Notes: a model not told the origin generated them from the sequence alone. A DNA stretch of 64,000 bases from Diphasiastrum complanatum (GCA_029204225.1 CM055107.1:1040128-1104127); one strand, 5' to 3'; shown: positions 45,734 to 58,149, counted from the stretch's first letter. Made by a program: numbers and translations.

Positions 45734-45785
45734 GCAGCGAATCGCGATTCGCTGGTTTTGCGATTCGCGAATCGCGATTCGCTGC
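45734..45785 (+). repeat. Perfect 19-bp inverted repeat with internal palindromes
   Basis: Arm GCAGCGAATCGCGATTCGC (45734-45752) is exactly complementary to 45767-45785; loop 14 bp. Each arm itself contains the palindrome GAATCGCGATTC, and another GCGATTC lies in the loop. Confidence 0.93.
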
Positions 45786-45850
45786 AAAGAATCGTTGAAA
45801 AAAAAAATATTTGTGCATTTCGGGCCTGGGAGTTGATTTAATATGCTTCC

Positions 45851-46519
45851 AAGCATAGTTGCCCATTCTGGAACGGAACGTGGCCTTAAAAAATAGAAAT
45901 AAAATTTTAAGTATTTAACAAAGGAAAAATTTGTCCCAAGCATAAGTAGCTATTTGAATGCTTGAGAGAATTAGGATTCTCTTAGGTAGACCAAGTCCTG
46001 GCCAAGAAGTAAATGACAATCAACAGATTAGTCAATGAATGTTTGAAAAGAGTAACCCTTTTTAAGTAATAAAGTCATGCTCAATAGAATAAAAAAATGA
46101 GGTGAAATATGTGAATTATGTTGATGTTACCATAGTCTCGTTTCTATCTTTTGTCAAAGCATCAAGTACAATAATCAACTTAGTCCAACGTATAAAAGAT
46201 CCAAAAAAAATCTAAATTATCACCACGAGATGTAAAATTGAGTTCACATGAGTCTCTAGGATACATTTTTCCACCAAAACAATTAAGTTCCTTGTACGAA
46301 AGGTTACCAAAATAAAAAAATCCAAGAACAAATAACTCATTACTAAATGCTCTTGCATGATTTAGCTTATCTAAAAGGATGGGAGAAGTACCAAAGGTAA
46401 GTAAAAACAACTTCCTTTGATCATTTAGACTACGTTCCGGAACTTACTGTATGGAACTTACTGTGTGGAATATACAGTACATTCCGACTGTTATTGGTCA
46501 AAACGGGCAACTAAGCTTC
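45851..46519 (-). mobile_element. Short TIR element, copy 2
   Basis: About 670 bp. Left end AAGCATAGTTGCCCATTCTG; right end complement AAGCTTAGTTGCCCGTTTTG (17 of 20 match). In inverted orientation it matches the element at 1091-1518, including TTCCTTTGTTAAA and GTTCCGTTC. Internal GGAACTTACTGT repeats lie at 46438-46470. No transposase. Lies in intron 11. Confidence 0.65.
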
Positions 46520-46719
46520 GAAGGTACAATTTCAATTGTACTAGATAGTACAAATATTCTCTCAACAAATTAACTTAGCAAAGTAAGTCCTTTGTTTTGA
46601 ACGTGCTTAGTGCTTAACTTGATTTGGGCTAGAGAAATATATTTTGAATGTGGCCAGAAGAGCTTCTTGTGAATTAGTTCCAACTTTTGACTAGCTAGAG
46701 ATTTGCAAGATGGGCACAG

Positions 46720-46790
46720 GAAATTCGACGATTGCGACATTTACGAGAAGGCCTTGAAGATGTATTACGTCGCCAAGAATGGAAACTGAA
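46720..46790 (+). CDS. 5'-nucleotidase exon 12 (last exon in window)
   Basis: 71 nt between tgggcacag and CTGAA|gtaagg. Encodes EIRRLRHLREGLEDVLRRQE and then WKL, a charged helical region found C-terminal to the HAD core in the family. Ends in phase 2 with no stop, so coding must continue, but no matching exon was found before 64000. Confidence 0.88.
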
Positions 46791-48329
46791 GTAAGGCTGC
46801 TTGTCCATTGCAAGGATATTGTTTGTTTGCCAAGGGCATTTCCCTGACATTTTTGTTTCACAGTCTTATTTTATGTTGAATTGTTTGATGTCTTAAGAAT
46901 TCTTTTCTTAACTCTCTTTGTCAAGAAATGATTGAGTAAGATTTGAATCCTTGAAATGCTTGAAGTGTGTTGAGTGCAGAAAAAAATCGTATGCACAAAA
47001 TTGATCCACGTATGGGGTCTCTTTCCAATGTGGAGATGAGAATTGATCCAAGTGTTCTCATGAAGAGTCTAATTATCTATATCTCTAATAAATAAGATCT
47101 TCTTGCTCTCATATAAGCGTCTAAGCTTATGGGAAATGTCTACATATGAAACTTTTCAGGTGTAGTCTCTCTTGATTTTCAGCTTTAAAGAGTTAAAAAA
47201 TGGATGATTAATGAGGAGAGCTGGAGAATGAGTTGGTTGTTGCTTCCTAAATTGGGTATGCACTGTATGATCACTTATTTCTTACGTCCTTCTGCGCCTG
47301 AGTGATCTAGAGCTTTATTCCTTGAGCTAAGGAGAGGAACCTTCAATCGACAAGGCACTCACTTATGGTGGACCAACATTCAGCATGTTTGAATATTTTA
47401 TAAATGAATATGTTTTTATGGGATTGTCATGAGTTTTTGGTTCCTTGTCATCATATTTTCTAGTTGCCTTGTTTTCATTCTAGTGCCATCTAGATCCATC
47501 CAAGCATTTCGTAACTACATTGCAAGGAGGATAACTCTAGACTCTCTCACCAACTGGTGCATCATTCTAGAGCCTCTTGTGGGTGGTCTCTTATTTCTTG
47601 AGGTACCTTTGAAGGTGTGTTGTATAAAAAGTGTTAGCGGAGCTTGTTTGCATTCCTTAACCCAAAAGGTGCTTTAGAAAAACTATGTCATTCCCATTTG
47701 CTTATGAAATTTGCTTATGGAATCCACTTCAGCAGGAAAATCTCCACAAAGCCCTAGTTTACGCTTGGAAAAGTTATTATCTTGTGACCTAGGCATCATT
47801 GCTCATACCAATCAATAGCTAAAAGTTAATAGAAATCAGCTTTGTTAACAAGAACGATCATTTGTTTCATTATGTGGAAACTGTGTTTGAGGATACTTTT
47901 GGATAAGCTTTTTTATATTTTCTTTAATTGAGTCATCTTCAAAATCTTGCCAAGTTTCGTCTATGGCACCAATGTGTGAGTTGAATGCCTTTGACATTAC
48001 ATGTGTTATAGAACCATTTATCATTAATGGCTTTGAGAACTTGTCATAGAAAGTGCCCTACTCCATGGAAGTTTCTGTCATTCTTTATAATTTCCATACT
48101 AGGTTATATGGAAATTTTACATCTGGTCAATGTGTTCGTGGAATTGTTGTAATCAGGCCATGCTTCTTTGAGATGCAATGGTATCTTTACAATAGAACTG
48201 CTTGTGTCGTGAAGCCCAAAGCAATCCAAATAATAAGAGAAATGTAGAGTCTTTGATGAGTCGATTTCTATTGAATAAAAAGAGAGATGGAACAATAGAT
48301 GTGGGTTGTATGATGGAAGCAGAAAAAAA
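46791..48329 (+). other. Intron 12, first part; no feature seen
   Basis: 1.5 kb of AT-rich intron without recognisable gene or repeat. Confidence 0.5.
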
Positions 48330-48356
48330 TGCTACCCGCCAATAGAGGAGATCATG

Positions 48357-49150
48357 TGGTTGAAGAGTGTTTGGATTGTAATGGTATACACTCGTCGTCT
48401 ACTCCTGGAGATCTTATAGATTTCATTACAGGGAAAGACATTCTATTCTCTATGGAGACACATGAGAGCCAAGTCAGAGGACTACCGGCATTTTCAAGAT
48501 ACAAATGGGGTTCAAAATATAGGATAGAGACGAGATCCATGAGTGGTAGAGGTTCAAGTGGAGTTGCATGCTTATATTGGGAGTCAGAGGTTTGGGTGGA
48601 GTTGAGGCCTATATCGGGAGTCATTACATCCAGTCATGGAGTTCATCTAGCATGATGAACATGCACGATATACCTAGGTTCACATCTCAGGACGTGACAT
48701 TGGCTTGGACATGGATCTCTTTATTGCGGCTTGCTACTTCCCTCCAAAGTCCTCTTCCCATGTGGAAGGCATCGGTTCTCCCTATCATGATTCTTCTTCA
48801 GACATTGTCAGATTCACTGATCGAGAGTATTTTTTTCTCACCGGTGACTTTAACGCCTAAATGTTTGCAAGATAGGTCGACTTTCATGATGTTTCTGACC
48901 AATTACACATATGAGCCATTGATTTTTGTTACGAGGATCTCAGCCGATTCGGGACCTATCACTGGATACGGAGAGTATATATGTTGCAGCTAGGCGAAGC
49001 CCATGAGCTAGCCATTTCTAATGGCCTAGCTTGTTGGCCTAATTCAAGCAGCTACACGTGCCACCCTCATAGTGGTAGACACAACGTCGTCGACTACCTC
49101 ACGGGGTCACCATCCCTTATACCACTGATATCATGCTTGTAGATTCTCCC
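48357..49150 (+). pseudogene. LINE-c endonuclease domain
   Basis: LDCNGIHSSSTPGDLIDF, then ILFSMETHESQVRGLPAF, SGRGSSGVACLYW, a frame change, and FLTGDFNA- and HNVVDYLTG-like pieces near 48840 and 49080. Several frameshifts. Confidence 0.8.
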
Positions 49151-49539
49151 CACTACTCTTTTATGTCCTTCCACTTGGGTTCTATCTCGACCCTACCACC
49201 TCCGCCCCATTCTTCATTGATCGTGCAAATATACCTTCACTCACCCCTACATTGCGACTTACCAGGAGGCTCCTTGTTTCACTACTCACCACTTTTCACA
49301 TGATAGCCCATTGGAGTGATAGGCCGACTTCTCACCACTTCATATTCATACCGGTACCTCTGTATCCTTTTCGTTAAAACCCTTTCGATGTCCTTCCAAA
49401 TCCCCTCGTCCTCTTCGGCCTCCTTGGTTTGATGATGAGTGTTGCTCCTTACACCTCTGTGTTGCATGCACGTCTGCATGAACCACTTGCACTTCGTACT
49501 GCTCGTAGATCTCTCTGTCGTACACTCCGCCTGCAAACA

Positions 49540-50720
49540 TTGTGCCTTTGAAGAACGCGAAGGGTGACGCCTGGTTGACTCTTTATATAGTTCTTCCACA
49601 AGTGCCTTTTGGCGTGCATTCATCCCTCATGCTTCACCTCCCCTCCTTGATGATCTACACATATGGACCACATATGCCACCTCATTATACACTCTACCCA
49701 GTGATTCACCCATCTCTATCTCCCCACGTTCATGTGAATTCACCTTCTTCACGACATGGTCCTAGAGGCCATCAAGAGGCTGAAGACTCATCGTACTAGA
49801 GATATTGAGGACCTTGAATCAGAAATGTTAATCCACGTTGCTGCCCCAATTTCTCCCATGCTGTCCACTCTACAAAAATGGTGACTATTATCCATCCCAT
49901 TCACAAAAATGGTGACCCATGAATCTTGGTGACTATTGTACTATCATGATTGGGTACATAGTAACTTTTGAGGCAGAGATAAGGAGAGTACATGCTATGG
50001 GCTAGGCAGGCTTTCGAGCTCACTATTCCACTACAGACCAAGTCTTCACTCTTTGAGCTATCATCAAAGAAGCTAGACATAGGAGACAAGATTTATTGTT
50101 GTTTTGTTGACTTCAAGAAAGCCTTTGATTCTGTACCACGTACAATTCTCATCCAACAATTACGAGATCTCGGCTTCTCCATTGATACACTCCTAGCGGT
50201 GATGGTGCTCTAGGAGAGTGTCCTTGGTTGTTTTCAAACCATATATGGAGCAACATTGGGGAAGCAAGGTTGCTCCCTCTCCCCCACACTCTTTGGATTA
50301 TATATTGATGAGCTTAAGAGTCATTGAGCAGTGCGGTGGTACAGGTTGCAGACTTGGTGACATTTTGATTGCCATCTCCTTTATGCAGATGATGTGGCTC
50401 TAGTCTCTACGACTAGAGAGGGCCTATAGGGACAGCTAGACAGTCTTCATGCTCTTTGCACGAAATGGAGATTGGGGGTTAATACAACGAAGACAAAGAT
50501 TATGGTCTTCAATACATCCAGGGCCTTCATGCAGTGACAGGAACTTATCTTCGACAGACAACCACTAGAGGTTGTATCATCCTACACTTACTTAGGATTC
50601 CTCTTTACTAGTCTTGTATTTAGTATGAGACAGGTTGCTACAGCTAAGTGTCGGCTTTTTGATACACTTGTTACCCTGACGGCATTATATGCAGCGGAGG
50701 CATGGTGTAAAGGTCATCAT
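49540..50720 (+). pseudogene. LINE-c reverse transcriptase
   Basis: Motif A YCCFVDFKKAFDSVPRTILI near 50095, motif B GKQGCSLSPTLFGLYIDELK near 50260, motif C LLYADDVALVSTTREGL near 50385, thumb TKTKIMVFNTSRAFM and LEVVSSYTYLGFLFT near 50495-50600. Intact catalytic Asp pair but many frameshifts. Confidence 0.85.
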
Positions 50721-51659
50721 TTTATTGGGCCAATATCTCATGCTTGCAGATCCTTATGCTATCACATATGATATGGGCTAAGCCTTCATATATGGGTCGA
50801 GCATGCCTGGGCGACCTTGGGGTCAAACCTGAGCACTTTCAGACTCACTTTTTGGAGTTGGATATGACAGGGTTCCCCAGTTCTACCACGCTATTTGGAT
50901 TCAGGATTACCACATGGTCTGAGATTTATGCTGGGTCGGTTTCGAGTTTCATCACATTAGCTTGCAATTGAGACTAGACGCTTTCAGAGTACCCCACGAG
51001 AGGAGTGGATTTGCCAGATGTGTTTATTATCCGTGGTAGAGTCTAAGGAGTACTTTTTATTCAAATGTCCAAGTATACTATGAGATCAGAGGGAGATATC
51101 ACTCTTTTTCCCGAGATGCACCTGTCACACTGAGGTGCATTATAGCATATGAGGATCCACGCTGAGGTGCACTCAATGCTCATGATCAGAGAGATGTTAC
51201 TACTACGGCAGGATCTATGTCAGCCAATTCAGTCGAGTCACTCTGATACACAGCTCCAGAACATGTCCTTCTCTCATAGGACATGTCCTTCTCTCATAGG
51301 TCGATGATGATTCCTAAAATAGAGACCAAAGACGACGTACTACCTAGATTCCTATTGTTCATAGAATCATCGACATGAGGAGACACAGATGACCTCCTCG
51401 ACAATGTAATCAACACACACTACCTCCAATTGCAGTCTCCATTATATCCTTTTTCATTGGCAACAAGATTTGATTTGATGAGCATATGCATACCATTACC
51501 ATCATCTTTACATTTTGTTATTAGTAGTTATTAGCAGTTACGCTTCATATATGCTATTCTTATTGGAGACATTTCACATGCTCCTATTCGTACCACACAC
51601 TTCAAATGTACTCTGTCTTATATGTCTTTCCACATGACATTAATAAAGCTATTTCCATC

Positions 51660-52090
51660 TCCCCTAGATCCTTTGAGTTCACCTTCACTGCTGATATGGT
51701 CCATAACACCGTCAAGAAACTGAACACTGGTATATCCAGAGATATTGATGATCTTGAATCTGAGTTATTGATCCATGTAGCCGATTTGTTGTCACCTCTC
51801 CTAGCCACTTTACTCAACCAAGCCGTTGTCTCCAATTTTCCTTCTTCCTGCTGGTGCACTACCATCATCCATCCCGTACACAAAAATGGTGATCCCATGA
51901 ATCCTTTACTATGCTTTCACGTATGATTCGGGCTAAGCCTTCCGTTCCACACCAGATCATACTTGTTGAGTTTGCAGTCCCACCCATGTACCTTGATGCC
52001 CACTCCAGCTCATCACACCTTGATCGAGCTTGGCATGGTCATTTGGAGGTCAAACCCGACTTCTATTGGCTTCATTTTTATGGCAAACTT
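51660..52090 (+). pseudogene. LINE fragments between LINE-c and LINE-d
   Basis: 51660-51905 codes the start of an RT (SFEFTFTADMVHNTVKKLN, CTTIIHPVHKNGDPMNP). From 51905 it jumps to a post-RT C-terminal piece (MIRAKPSVPHQIILVEFAVP, HLEVKPDFYW). The catalytic RT is absent, so an internal deletion joined the two. Confidence 0.7.
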
Positions 52091-52694
52091 CGTAGAGATC
52101 TCATTGGTTTTCAAGAAAGGGTGGAGCAGCTTGAACAAGAGAATGCGCAACTCAAACCTCAAAAGATTGTTTTGGTGGAGACTTCAAACAAAATATCCAG
52201 CCTTGAAAAACAAGTGGAAGAGACGAAGTCATGGGCAGCGTGTCTCAAAAACGATGGTAAGGCTGAATCTTCAAGCTCGGTTCAACATGCATTTGTGAAT
52301 TCTACACTAGAAGATGTCTTTTACGAGCAAGAAAGAAGGGCTAAAAAAGTCTTAATATCCGAGTTCTAGGGATTTCCGACGGGGATAAGCCATTGAGGAG
52401 GCAAAAGAGTTGCTTTTAACTAAGCTCGCACACAACATGGATGGCTTTGATACAGCTTGGAGAAGTAAGTTTGACACTAATGTCTTTTTTGTCAAGTTTC
52501 GCTCTATGGACTGCCGCAACGCAGCTTTACGCCTTAGAGCTAAATTAAAAGGGACCTTTATTTTTATGGATGATGACTTTACACACACGCAATGGCAAGC
52601 CAGGAAACAAATTATTCAAGATGCAAATGCAAGAAATCAGCGGGTGGTTTTCATTGAAGGCAAGCCAAAATTTTTTGATAAGATTTCTCAATAG
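52091..52694 (+). pseudogene. LINE-d ORF1
   Basis: Coiled coil FQERVEQLEQENAQLK and NKISSLEKQVEETKSW, a frame break near 52369-52410, then the C-terminal domain AALRLRAKLKGTFIFMDDDF and RKQIIQDANARNQRVVF. Clear relative of LINE-b ORF1 (IFMDDD-T--Q motif). Confidence 0.8.
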
Positions 52695-52734
52695 GGATTC
52701 GGGGCTCCCGGGCAAAGGAGTAACCCGAGTTCCC

Positions 52735-53590
52735 CTAAGCCTTTACGTATTGGTTTTTAGAATTGTAATGGCATACTATCATCTTCTTCAGCAGGCGATT
52801 CCCATTCTTTTATGCTGAAATGTGATATCCTTTTGTTAGCAGAGACTCATGAATCATTATATAGACGGCTCCCATCCATACAGGATTGCACTTGGCACTC
52901 AGCACATCGGCCCTTCTTGAGAGGGAAGACCTCTCGTGGTTCAGGTGGTGTTGCATGTCTCACCAAAGATGTTTTCAATTCTCATTTTAAACTGGTCAAA
53001 AGTGACCCATTGGCATGGTTTATTTGGATTCAGTTCTTTGGTCACTGTTTGGGGCTTTCTCAGGACCTCTTTCTTGCAGTTTGTTACTTTGCACTGTAGA
53101 CATCATCTTTTGCAGATTTTGGTGGTGATCCTTTCCAGGCTCTCTTAGATGATATAGTCAGCTTTGCACAGCAAGGTCTTATTCTTTTAGTAGGGGATTT
53201 TAATGCTCGCACAAGCATCAGGCAGGCAGAGTTTCATGCAAAGAGTGACTTTCTATAGGTTCACACATCAGATATGGGATTGGACAGGAACTCACAGGAT
53301 GCAGATACTCCAGCTACCCACCTTGGAGAGCAGCTGATTGGCTTAGCAGAGGCCCATTTCTTAGCCATATTGAATGGCCTTTCTTGCTGGCCTACATCAT
53401 CTTATTTTACCTGTCACCCACGTGGCGAAGGACATAGTGTTGTTGACTACTTCATTGGGTCATCCGCTTTGATCACATTCCTTCATGCCTTACACATTAT
53501 ACCTCCTACCATCTCTGATCACTCCCTCCTACTTCTATCCCTTGAACATCATATTACCACAGTCACGACACACCGTCCCATTCATCACCA
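52735..53590 (+). pseudogene. LINE-d endonuclease domain
   Basis: NCNGI near 52760 (preceded by a stop), ILLLAETHESLYRRLP near 52825, LFLAVCYFAL near 53065, LILLVGDFNARTSIRQAEFH near 53180 and HSVVDYFIG near 53435, TISDHSLL near 53510. All EEP catalytic residues are recognisable; three frame or stop breaks. Confidence 0.83.
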
Positions 53591-53759
53591 TCTCCCGGTT
53601 TTCTCTCCCTCTGGTTTTCCCTTTTACACCACCTCCCTAACCACTTTTCTCCATGATTTTCCCTTCACCTCCTCAGTAGACCAACAAGTTGTCTTCTTAT
53701 CTCAATCTCTTTTGCAATTTGCCAATACTACCTATCCTTCAAAAACGTTCTCATCCCAT

Positions 53760-55195
53760 AAACGCACCCACAACAGATGGTATGATACAGAGTGCTCTTC
53801 ACTACATAAACAAGTTGTTTACGCTAGATACCACTCTCCTCACACCCTAGCCTTGAAACAAAAAGAATATCACAAAGTGACTCTAAAAAAAAGACAGCCT
53901 ATCTACAGTCCTTGGGACAAAAACTTGTTGATGCTATTGCCTCCCCATCCTCCTCTTTCTTTTGGCGGATGTTCTCTAAAAACCCTTATAAACCCGCTCC
54001 TATTGCTATAGAGTCATGGATAAATTATGCTACCAAGCTTTATACAGTGGACTCTCTTTCCATTTCTCTTTCCCCACGCCCTTCAGAATTCACCCTCTTC
54101 ACCCTGTCCATGGTTGAAAACGCCATTCAAAATGGTCAAACCCACAAAGCCACTAATGTTGACCTCTTAAGCATGGACTTCCTAAAATCAATTGCTCACA
54201 TTATTGCCCCATACATTTCCCATATCTTTAACAAGTCTGTCATTTTTTGCCCCACATCTTGGTGCACCAACCTTTTACACCCTATCCTCAAAGCCGGAGA
54301 TCCTTTGAAAGTAGACAACTACCGCACTATTATGATCAGTCATACTATGGTCAAGCTATATGGATCAGTTTTGCAGTCTATTATCGGCTCTCAGGCAGAG
54401 ACAGAGGGGTTACATGCTATGGGACAGGCATGTTTTCGCGCTGGTTACTCCACGGCTGACCAAATATTCATCCTGAGATGTATTATTGAGGAGGTTAAGT
54501 TCAGGAAGCAGAGGGTTTGTTGTTGCTTTGTGGACTTCCACAAAGCCTTTGATTCTGTTCCAAGACTCCAGCATCACTTGGCTTTTCTCAGGATATCATT
54601 GCTGCTATCATCACATTGTATGAGAGAGTATTGGCTCGCTTTCGAGATGGTGATGGATGGTCCTTTTATATTCATAGTACAATGGGAGTTAAGCAGGGAT
54701 GTCCTTTGTCCCCTACTCTCTTTGCTCTATACATTGATGATCTTGAGTGAATTATAAGGGAAGAGGGTGGAGATGGCTGTCCGTTAGCATATATGATTAT
54801 CCCTATTCTACTATATGTGGATGACGTGATACTACTATCGAGATCAGCCTCGGGGCTTCAACAACACCTTGATGCTTTATATACTTTCTGCCAGACATGG
54901 GGTTTGATGGTGAAAATAGGTCATGGTGTTCAACACCAATCGACAGCATATGAGAGACACGGTGTTCTACTATGATGGGCAGCCACTAGAGATAGTAGCC
55001 TCTTATACATACCTGGGTGTCCTTTTTACTGGTCCATTCCTCACTTTTAGACCAGCTGCAGTGTCCAGGCTCTGCAAGGGGCACTCTGCTCTTGTCCAGA
55101 GGGAGAGGTTTTCCTCTATTTACTATGTACATGATCCTGATACGCGCTGTCTCCTTTTTTCTGCCACTGTCTCTCCGGTTGCTGGATTTGCCTCA
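53760..55195 (+). pseudogene. LINE-d reverse transcriptase
   Basis: Lead-in KRTHNRWYDTECSSLHKQ, then WINYATKLYTVDSLSIS, LLHPILKAGDPLKVDNYRTI, motif A CCCFVDFHKAFDSVPRLQHH near 54525, motif B GCPLSPTLFALYIDDLE near 54705, motif C ILLYVDDVILLSRSA near 54805, thumb MVFNTNRQHM and SYTYLGVLFTGPF near 54925-55020. Catalytic residues present. At least three frame changes. Confidence 0.85.
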
Positions 55196-55199
55196 GTGG

Positions 55200-55790
55200 A
55201 CAGGGCTGGATAGAGATATCTTTATGGCAATATGTTACTTTCCACCTATGACATCCTCTTTTGCAGATGTTGATTCTCCATATGTTGATTTATCACCGGA
55301 CATTATTAGATACTCATTGCGGGGTCATATATTCCTGACTAGCGATTTCAATGCTAGGGCTGCCTCACGTCAAACAAAATTTCATGATGCTTCGGATCAG
55401 TTTCGTGTGCAATCTATTGATAGTCTATTGATGCAGCGGATATGGTTGTTAGCAAGACTTCTGCTGATGTTCTTGGACCGGTCACTACTTACTGTGAGTA
55501 TCTACTTCAGTTAGGGATTGCTCATGATTTAGCCATTTTTAATGGCTTAGCTTGTTGGCCTGACTCTATTGGATTCACTTGTCACCCCCATAGTGGTGGA
55601 CATAGTGTGGTAGATTATCTCATGGGATCACCCTCTTTCATCCATTCATCTTAGATTTCTATATTTCCACCACTGCTCTTTCAGATCACTCACGCCTCTC
55701 CTTTCACCTTGGACATACCATACTACCTACTCGACATCCCTCTTCCTCCACTTCTAGTCGGGGGCACCAACTTACAGGTTTGATGTGACC
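55200..55790 (+). pseudogene. LINE-e: endonuclease C-terminal fragment
   Basis: LDRDIFMAICYFPPMTSSFA, IFLTSDFNARAASRQTKFHD, HSVVDYLMG and ALSDHSRLS identify the second half of a LINE endonuclease fused directly after the LINE-d thumb. Broken by one frameshift. Confidence 0.78.
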
Positions 55791-55859
55791 TATATTCCCT
55801 TATATCTTGCATATTGTAAGGAAAAGCTCCTCAAGAGCTTGCTTACAAGACAAACACAA

Positions 55860-56311
55860 AGAGAAAGTTGTGGAGCAAAGGTAGATTGTTTAAGCTTGAT
55901 GCTAATGTTGCAGTGGAGAGTGTTAACTTGGCAAAGGTGGAGTTATCAAATGTGGAACTGTGGCATAAAAGGTTGGGCCACCCCAACTACAAAGCCATGG
56001 AATCTACGGTTGCAAAGGAGCTTGCAGTTGGACTCCCCAAGCATTTGTCAAGGTGTGGGAAGAGATGTGAAGCATGCAGCCTCTCAAAGGCTCACAAACT
56101 ACCCTTCTCAAGATCTACATCAAGATCAAACTCTCCTCTTGAACTCATCCATTCGGATGTTCATAGTTTTTTACATGAGTCTAATGGTGGTGCCAAGTAC
56201 TATGTAATCTTCATTGATGACTATTCTAGATTTTGTTGGATGTACCTCTTGTCTAGCAAATCAATGGTGTTTGATTCTTTTGTAAAGTTCAAAACTTTGT
56301 TAGAAAACCAA
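55860..56311 (+). pseudogene. Copia fragment H: gag-pre-integrase and integrase start
   Basis: Open frame with GRLFKLDANV, LWHKRLGHPNYKAMES, CEACSLSKAHKLPFS (HHCC zinc site), ELIHSDVHSFLHE (first catalytic Asp) and VIFIDDYSRFCWMYLLSSK. Stops abruptly at LLENQ, where the gypsy F LTR begins; the rest of this copia should resume past 64000. Confidence 0.88.
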
Positions 56312-56612
56312 TGAGAAGCCACCGATCAATCTCCAGTAGCATCACCCAACCCCTGAGCCACAAGATAGGATGCAAATGTAGAGAGAGGAAACTAGTAAAG
56401 AAAACCACACTATGAAATGGTAGGAGGGCGAGTGGGATATAAGCCCCAACCTCTCCTGTGCTTGTGCCCATGTGACTGGGCCCTCACAAGGTCATTAATT
56501 ACATGTTTGGCCTAGTTCGAAATAACAAGGTGTAACCAATAATCTCGGGTACTAGAGTACCGTGTATCCAAGTCTAGGATTCTGCCCCTATATGCAGGAT
56601 GTGGACGTAACA
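56312..56612 (-). repeat. Gypsy F 3' LTR
   Basis: 301 bp on the minus strand, TGTTACGTCCACATCCTGC.. to ..GGCTTCTCA, with TATA-like GCTTATATCC. The outer end is fixed by the break in copia H; the adjacent 56307-56311 (ACCAA) is the expected target-site copy. Confidence 0.85.
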
Positions 56613-56626
56613 TTCTTCCCCCCTCG
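56613..56626 (-). other. Polypurine tract of gypsy F
   Basis: Minus strand CGAGGGGGGAAGAA directly before the LTR. Confidence 0.88.
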
Positions 56627-56639
56627 AACTACTTCTGTC

Positions 56640-57950
56640 CTCAGAAGTGAAATTTAGGGAAGTTCTTCTTTATGCTTTCATCTCTCTTCCATGAATCATC
56701 ATTCTCAGTCCAACCCTTCTACCTAATCAAGAACTCGGAGATAGAACAATTTCTCAATTGTTTATCTCTAGTTCTGAGCACTTTCTCAAGTTCCAAAGGT
56801 ACACTAAGCGATAAATCTTCTAAATGGGATAAATCCTCATCAGATCCAACTGTATCACCTTCATGTAGACTTGATTTTAATCGGCTTATTGAAACACTGG
56901 TTGTGCAATAGATTTTCCTTGAAGATCTAGTTTGTAAGCTAAAGGATCAATTTTTCGTACAATTCTAAACGGTCCACAAAATCGGGTAGACAGTTTATAA
57001 TGCTTGCTTGTACGTAGAATCTTGTGGAATTCTAAGATATACCCAATCATCAACTTTAAAATCTTTGGGAGATCTCTTAAGATCAGCATAGTGCTTGGCT
57101 CTATCATGGGCACTACGGATATTATCATTTGCCAGTTGAAGCATTTCTTGCATATCATGCAGGAAATCCACAATTTTCTCGATTTTAACAGATTTCATCT
57201 CCACATTAACTGGAGATCTAGGTTGAACACCGTACATAAGCATAAAAAGATTGTAATTTGTAGCAAAATGCTTTGTACTATTGTATGCAAACTCATTCAG
57301 AGGAATGTGATCTTCTCGAGGAGATTGCCTGTGAGAAACATATGTCCTCAACATATCTTCCATAGTGTGACTAGTCCTTTCCGTCTGGCCATCTGATTTA
57401 TGATGATTAGTAGAACTAAAACTAAGAGAAGTTTCCAGTTTATGGAATACTACTGACCAGAAGTGACCAGCAAACTTAGGATCTCTATCACTTACAATGT
57501 CACTCGGCAGTCCATACAACCGAAATAGTCTTTCAACAAAGATCTAGGCTAATTCAAAAGCCTTAATAGTAGACTTAATTGGTATGAACGCTGCTAACTT
57601 AGTTAACCTGTCCACTACAACCCAAATAGTCCAACTAAAAAGTTCATCGATATACTCTCCCATCTCTGATTAGGGATATCCAATGGATGCAACAAACCAC
57701 CAGCCTTAAGGCGTTCAACTTTAGCTAGTTGACAGGGCTTGCATTTAATCATGTATGACTCAACATATGGCTTGAGTTTTGGCCAATAAACTCTTCTGAC
57801 CAAGTCAAGAGTCCTGTGTATACTGGGATGTCCTGCACAGGTTTTTTCATGACATTCAAACAAAATCTTACGTTTAAGCACATCATCCTTTGGTACACAA
57901 ACCTTCCCATTCCGATTTAGCAATCCATCTCGAATGGTAAACTGTTTCAC
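56640..57950 (-). pseudogene. Gypsy F integrase and chromodomain
   Basis: Minus strand. Zinc region CHEKTCAGHPSIHRTL and CKPCQLAKVERLKAGGLLHP, core WESISMNFLVGL, then a break; SDIVSDRDPKFAGHFW (catalytic Asp) and NHHKSDGQTERTSHTMEDML (Glu), GPFRIVRKIDPLAYKLDL. After frame changes, a chromodomain-like end FLIR-KGWTENDDSWKR near 56700. Chromodomain gypsies use this end to recognise modified histones. Confidence 0.83.
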
Positions 57951-58149
57951 AAATATCGTTTTTTGTTAGCTGAGACCCTTGTGAACTCGTCTCAACACTG
58001 TTTTCATTTCTCCCAGTCCGAACAATGTTCCAAATATGACCAAAATAAGAATCATTTTCATATTTTCCTCTGATCGAAAGATATAGATCCGTAGAAATCT
58101 GGGTGAAAGACAGTTCATTCAATTCACCGATTCGACTAAGAGCATCCGC

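Larger units (their letters stand above)
48330..51645 (+). mobile_element. LINE-c, ORF2 and 3' UTR
   Basis: Endonuclease, RT and 3' UTR are in the expected order; ORF1 is absent. The 3' end GACATTAATAAAGCT matches LINE-a, but is not followed by (CT)n. Confidence 0.82.
52091..55195 (+). mobile_element. LINE-d: ORF1, endonuclease and RT
   Basis: The most complete LINE in the window: ORF1, endonuclease and RT are contiguous and in order. Each has one or a few breaks. No 3' UTR; it stops in the RT thumb, where LINE-e begins. Confidence 0.85.
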
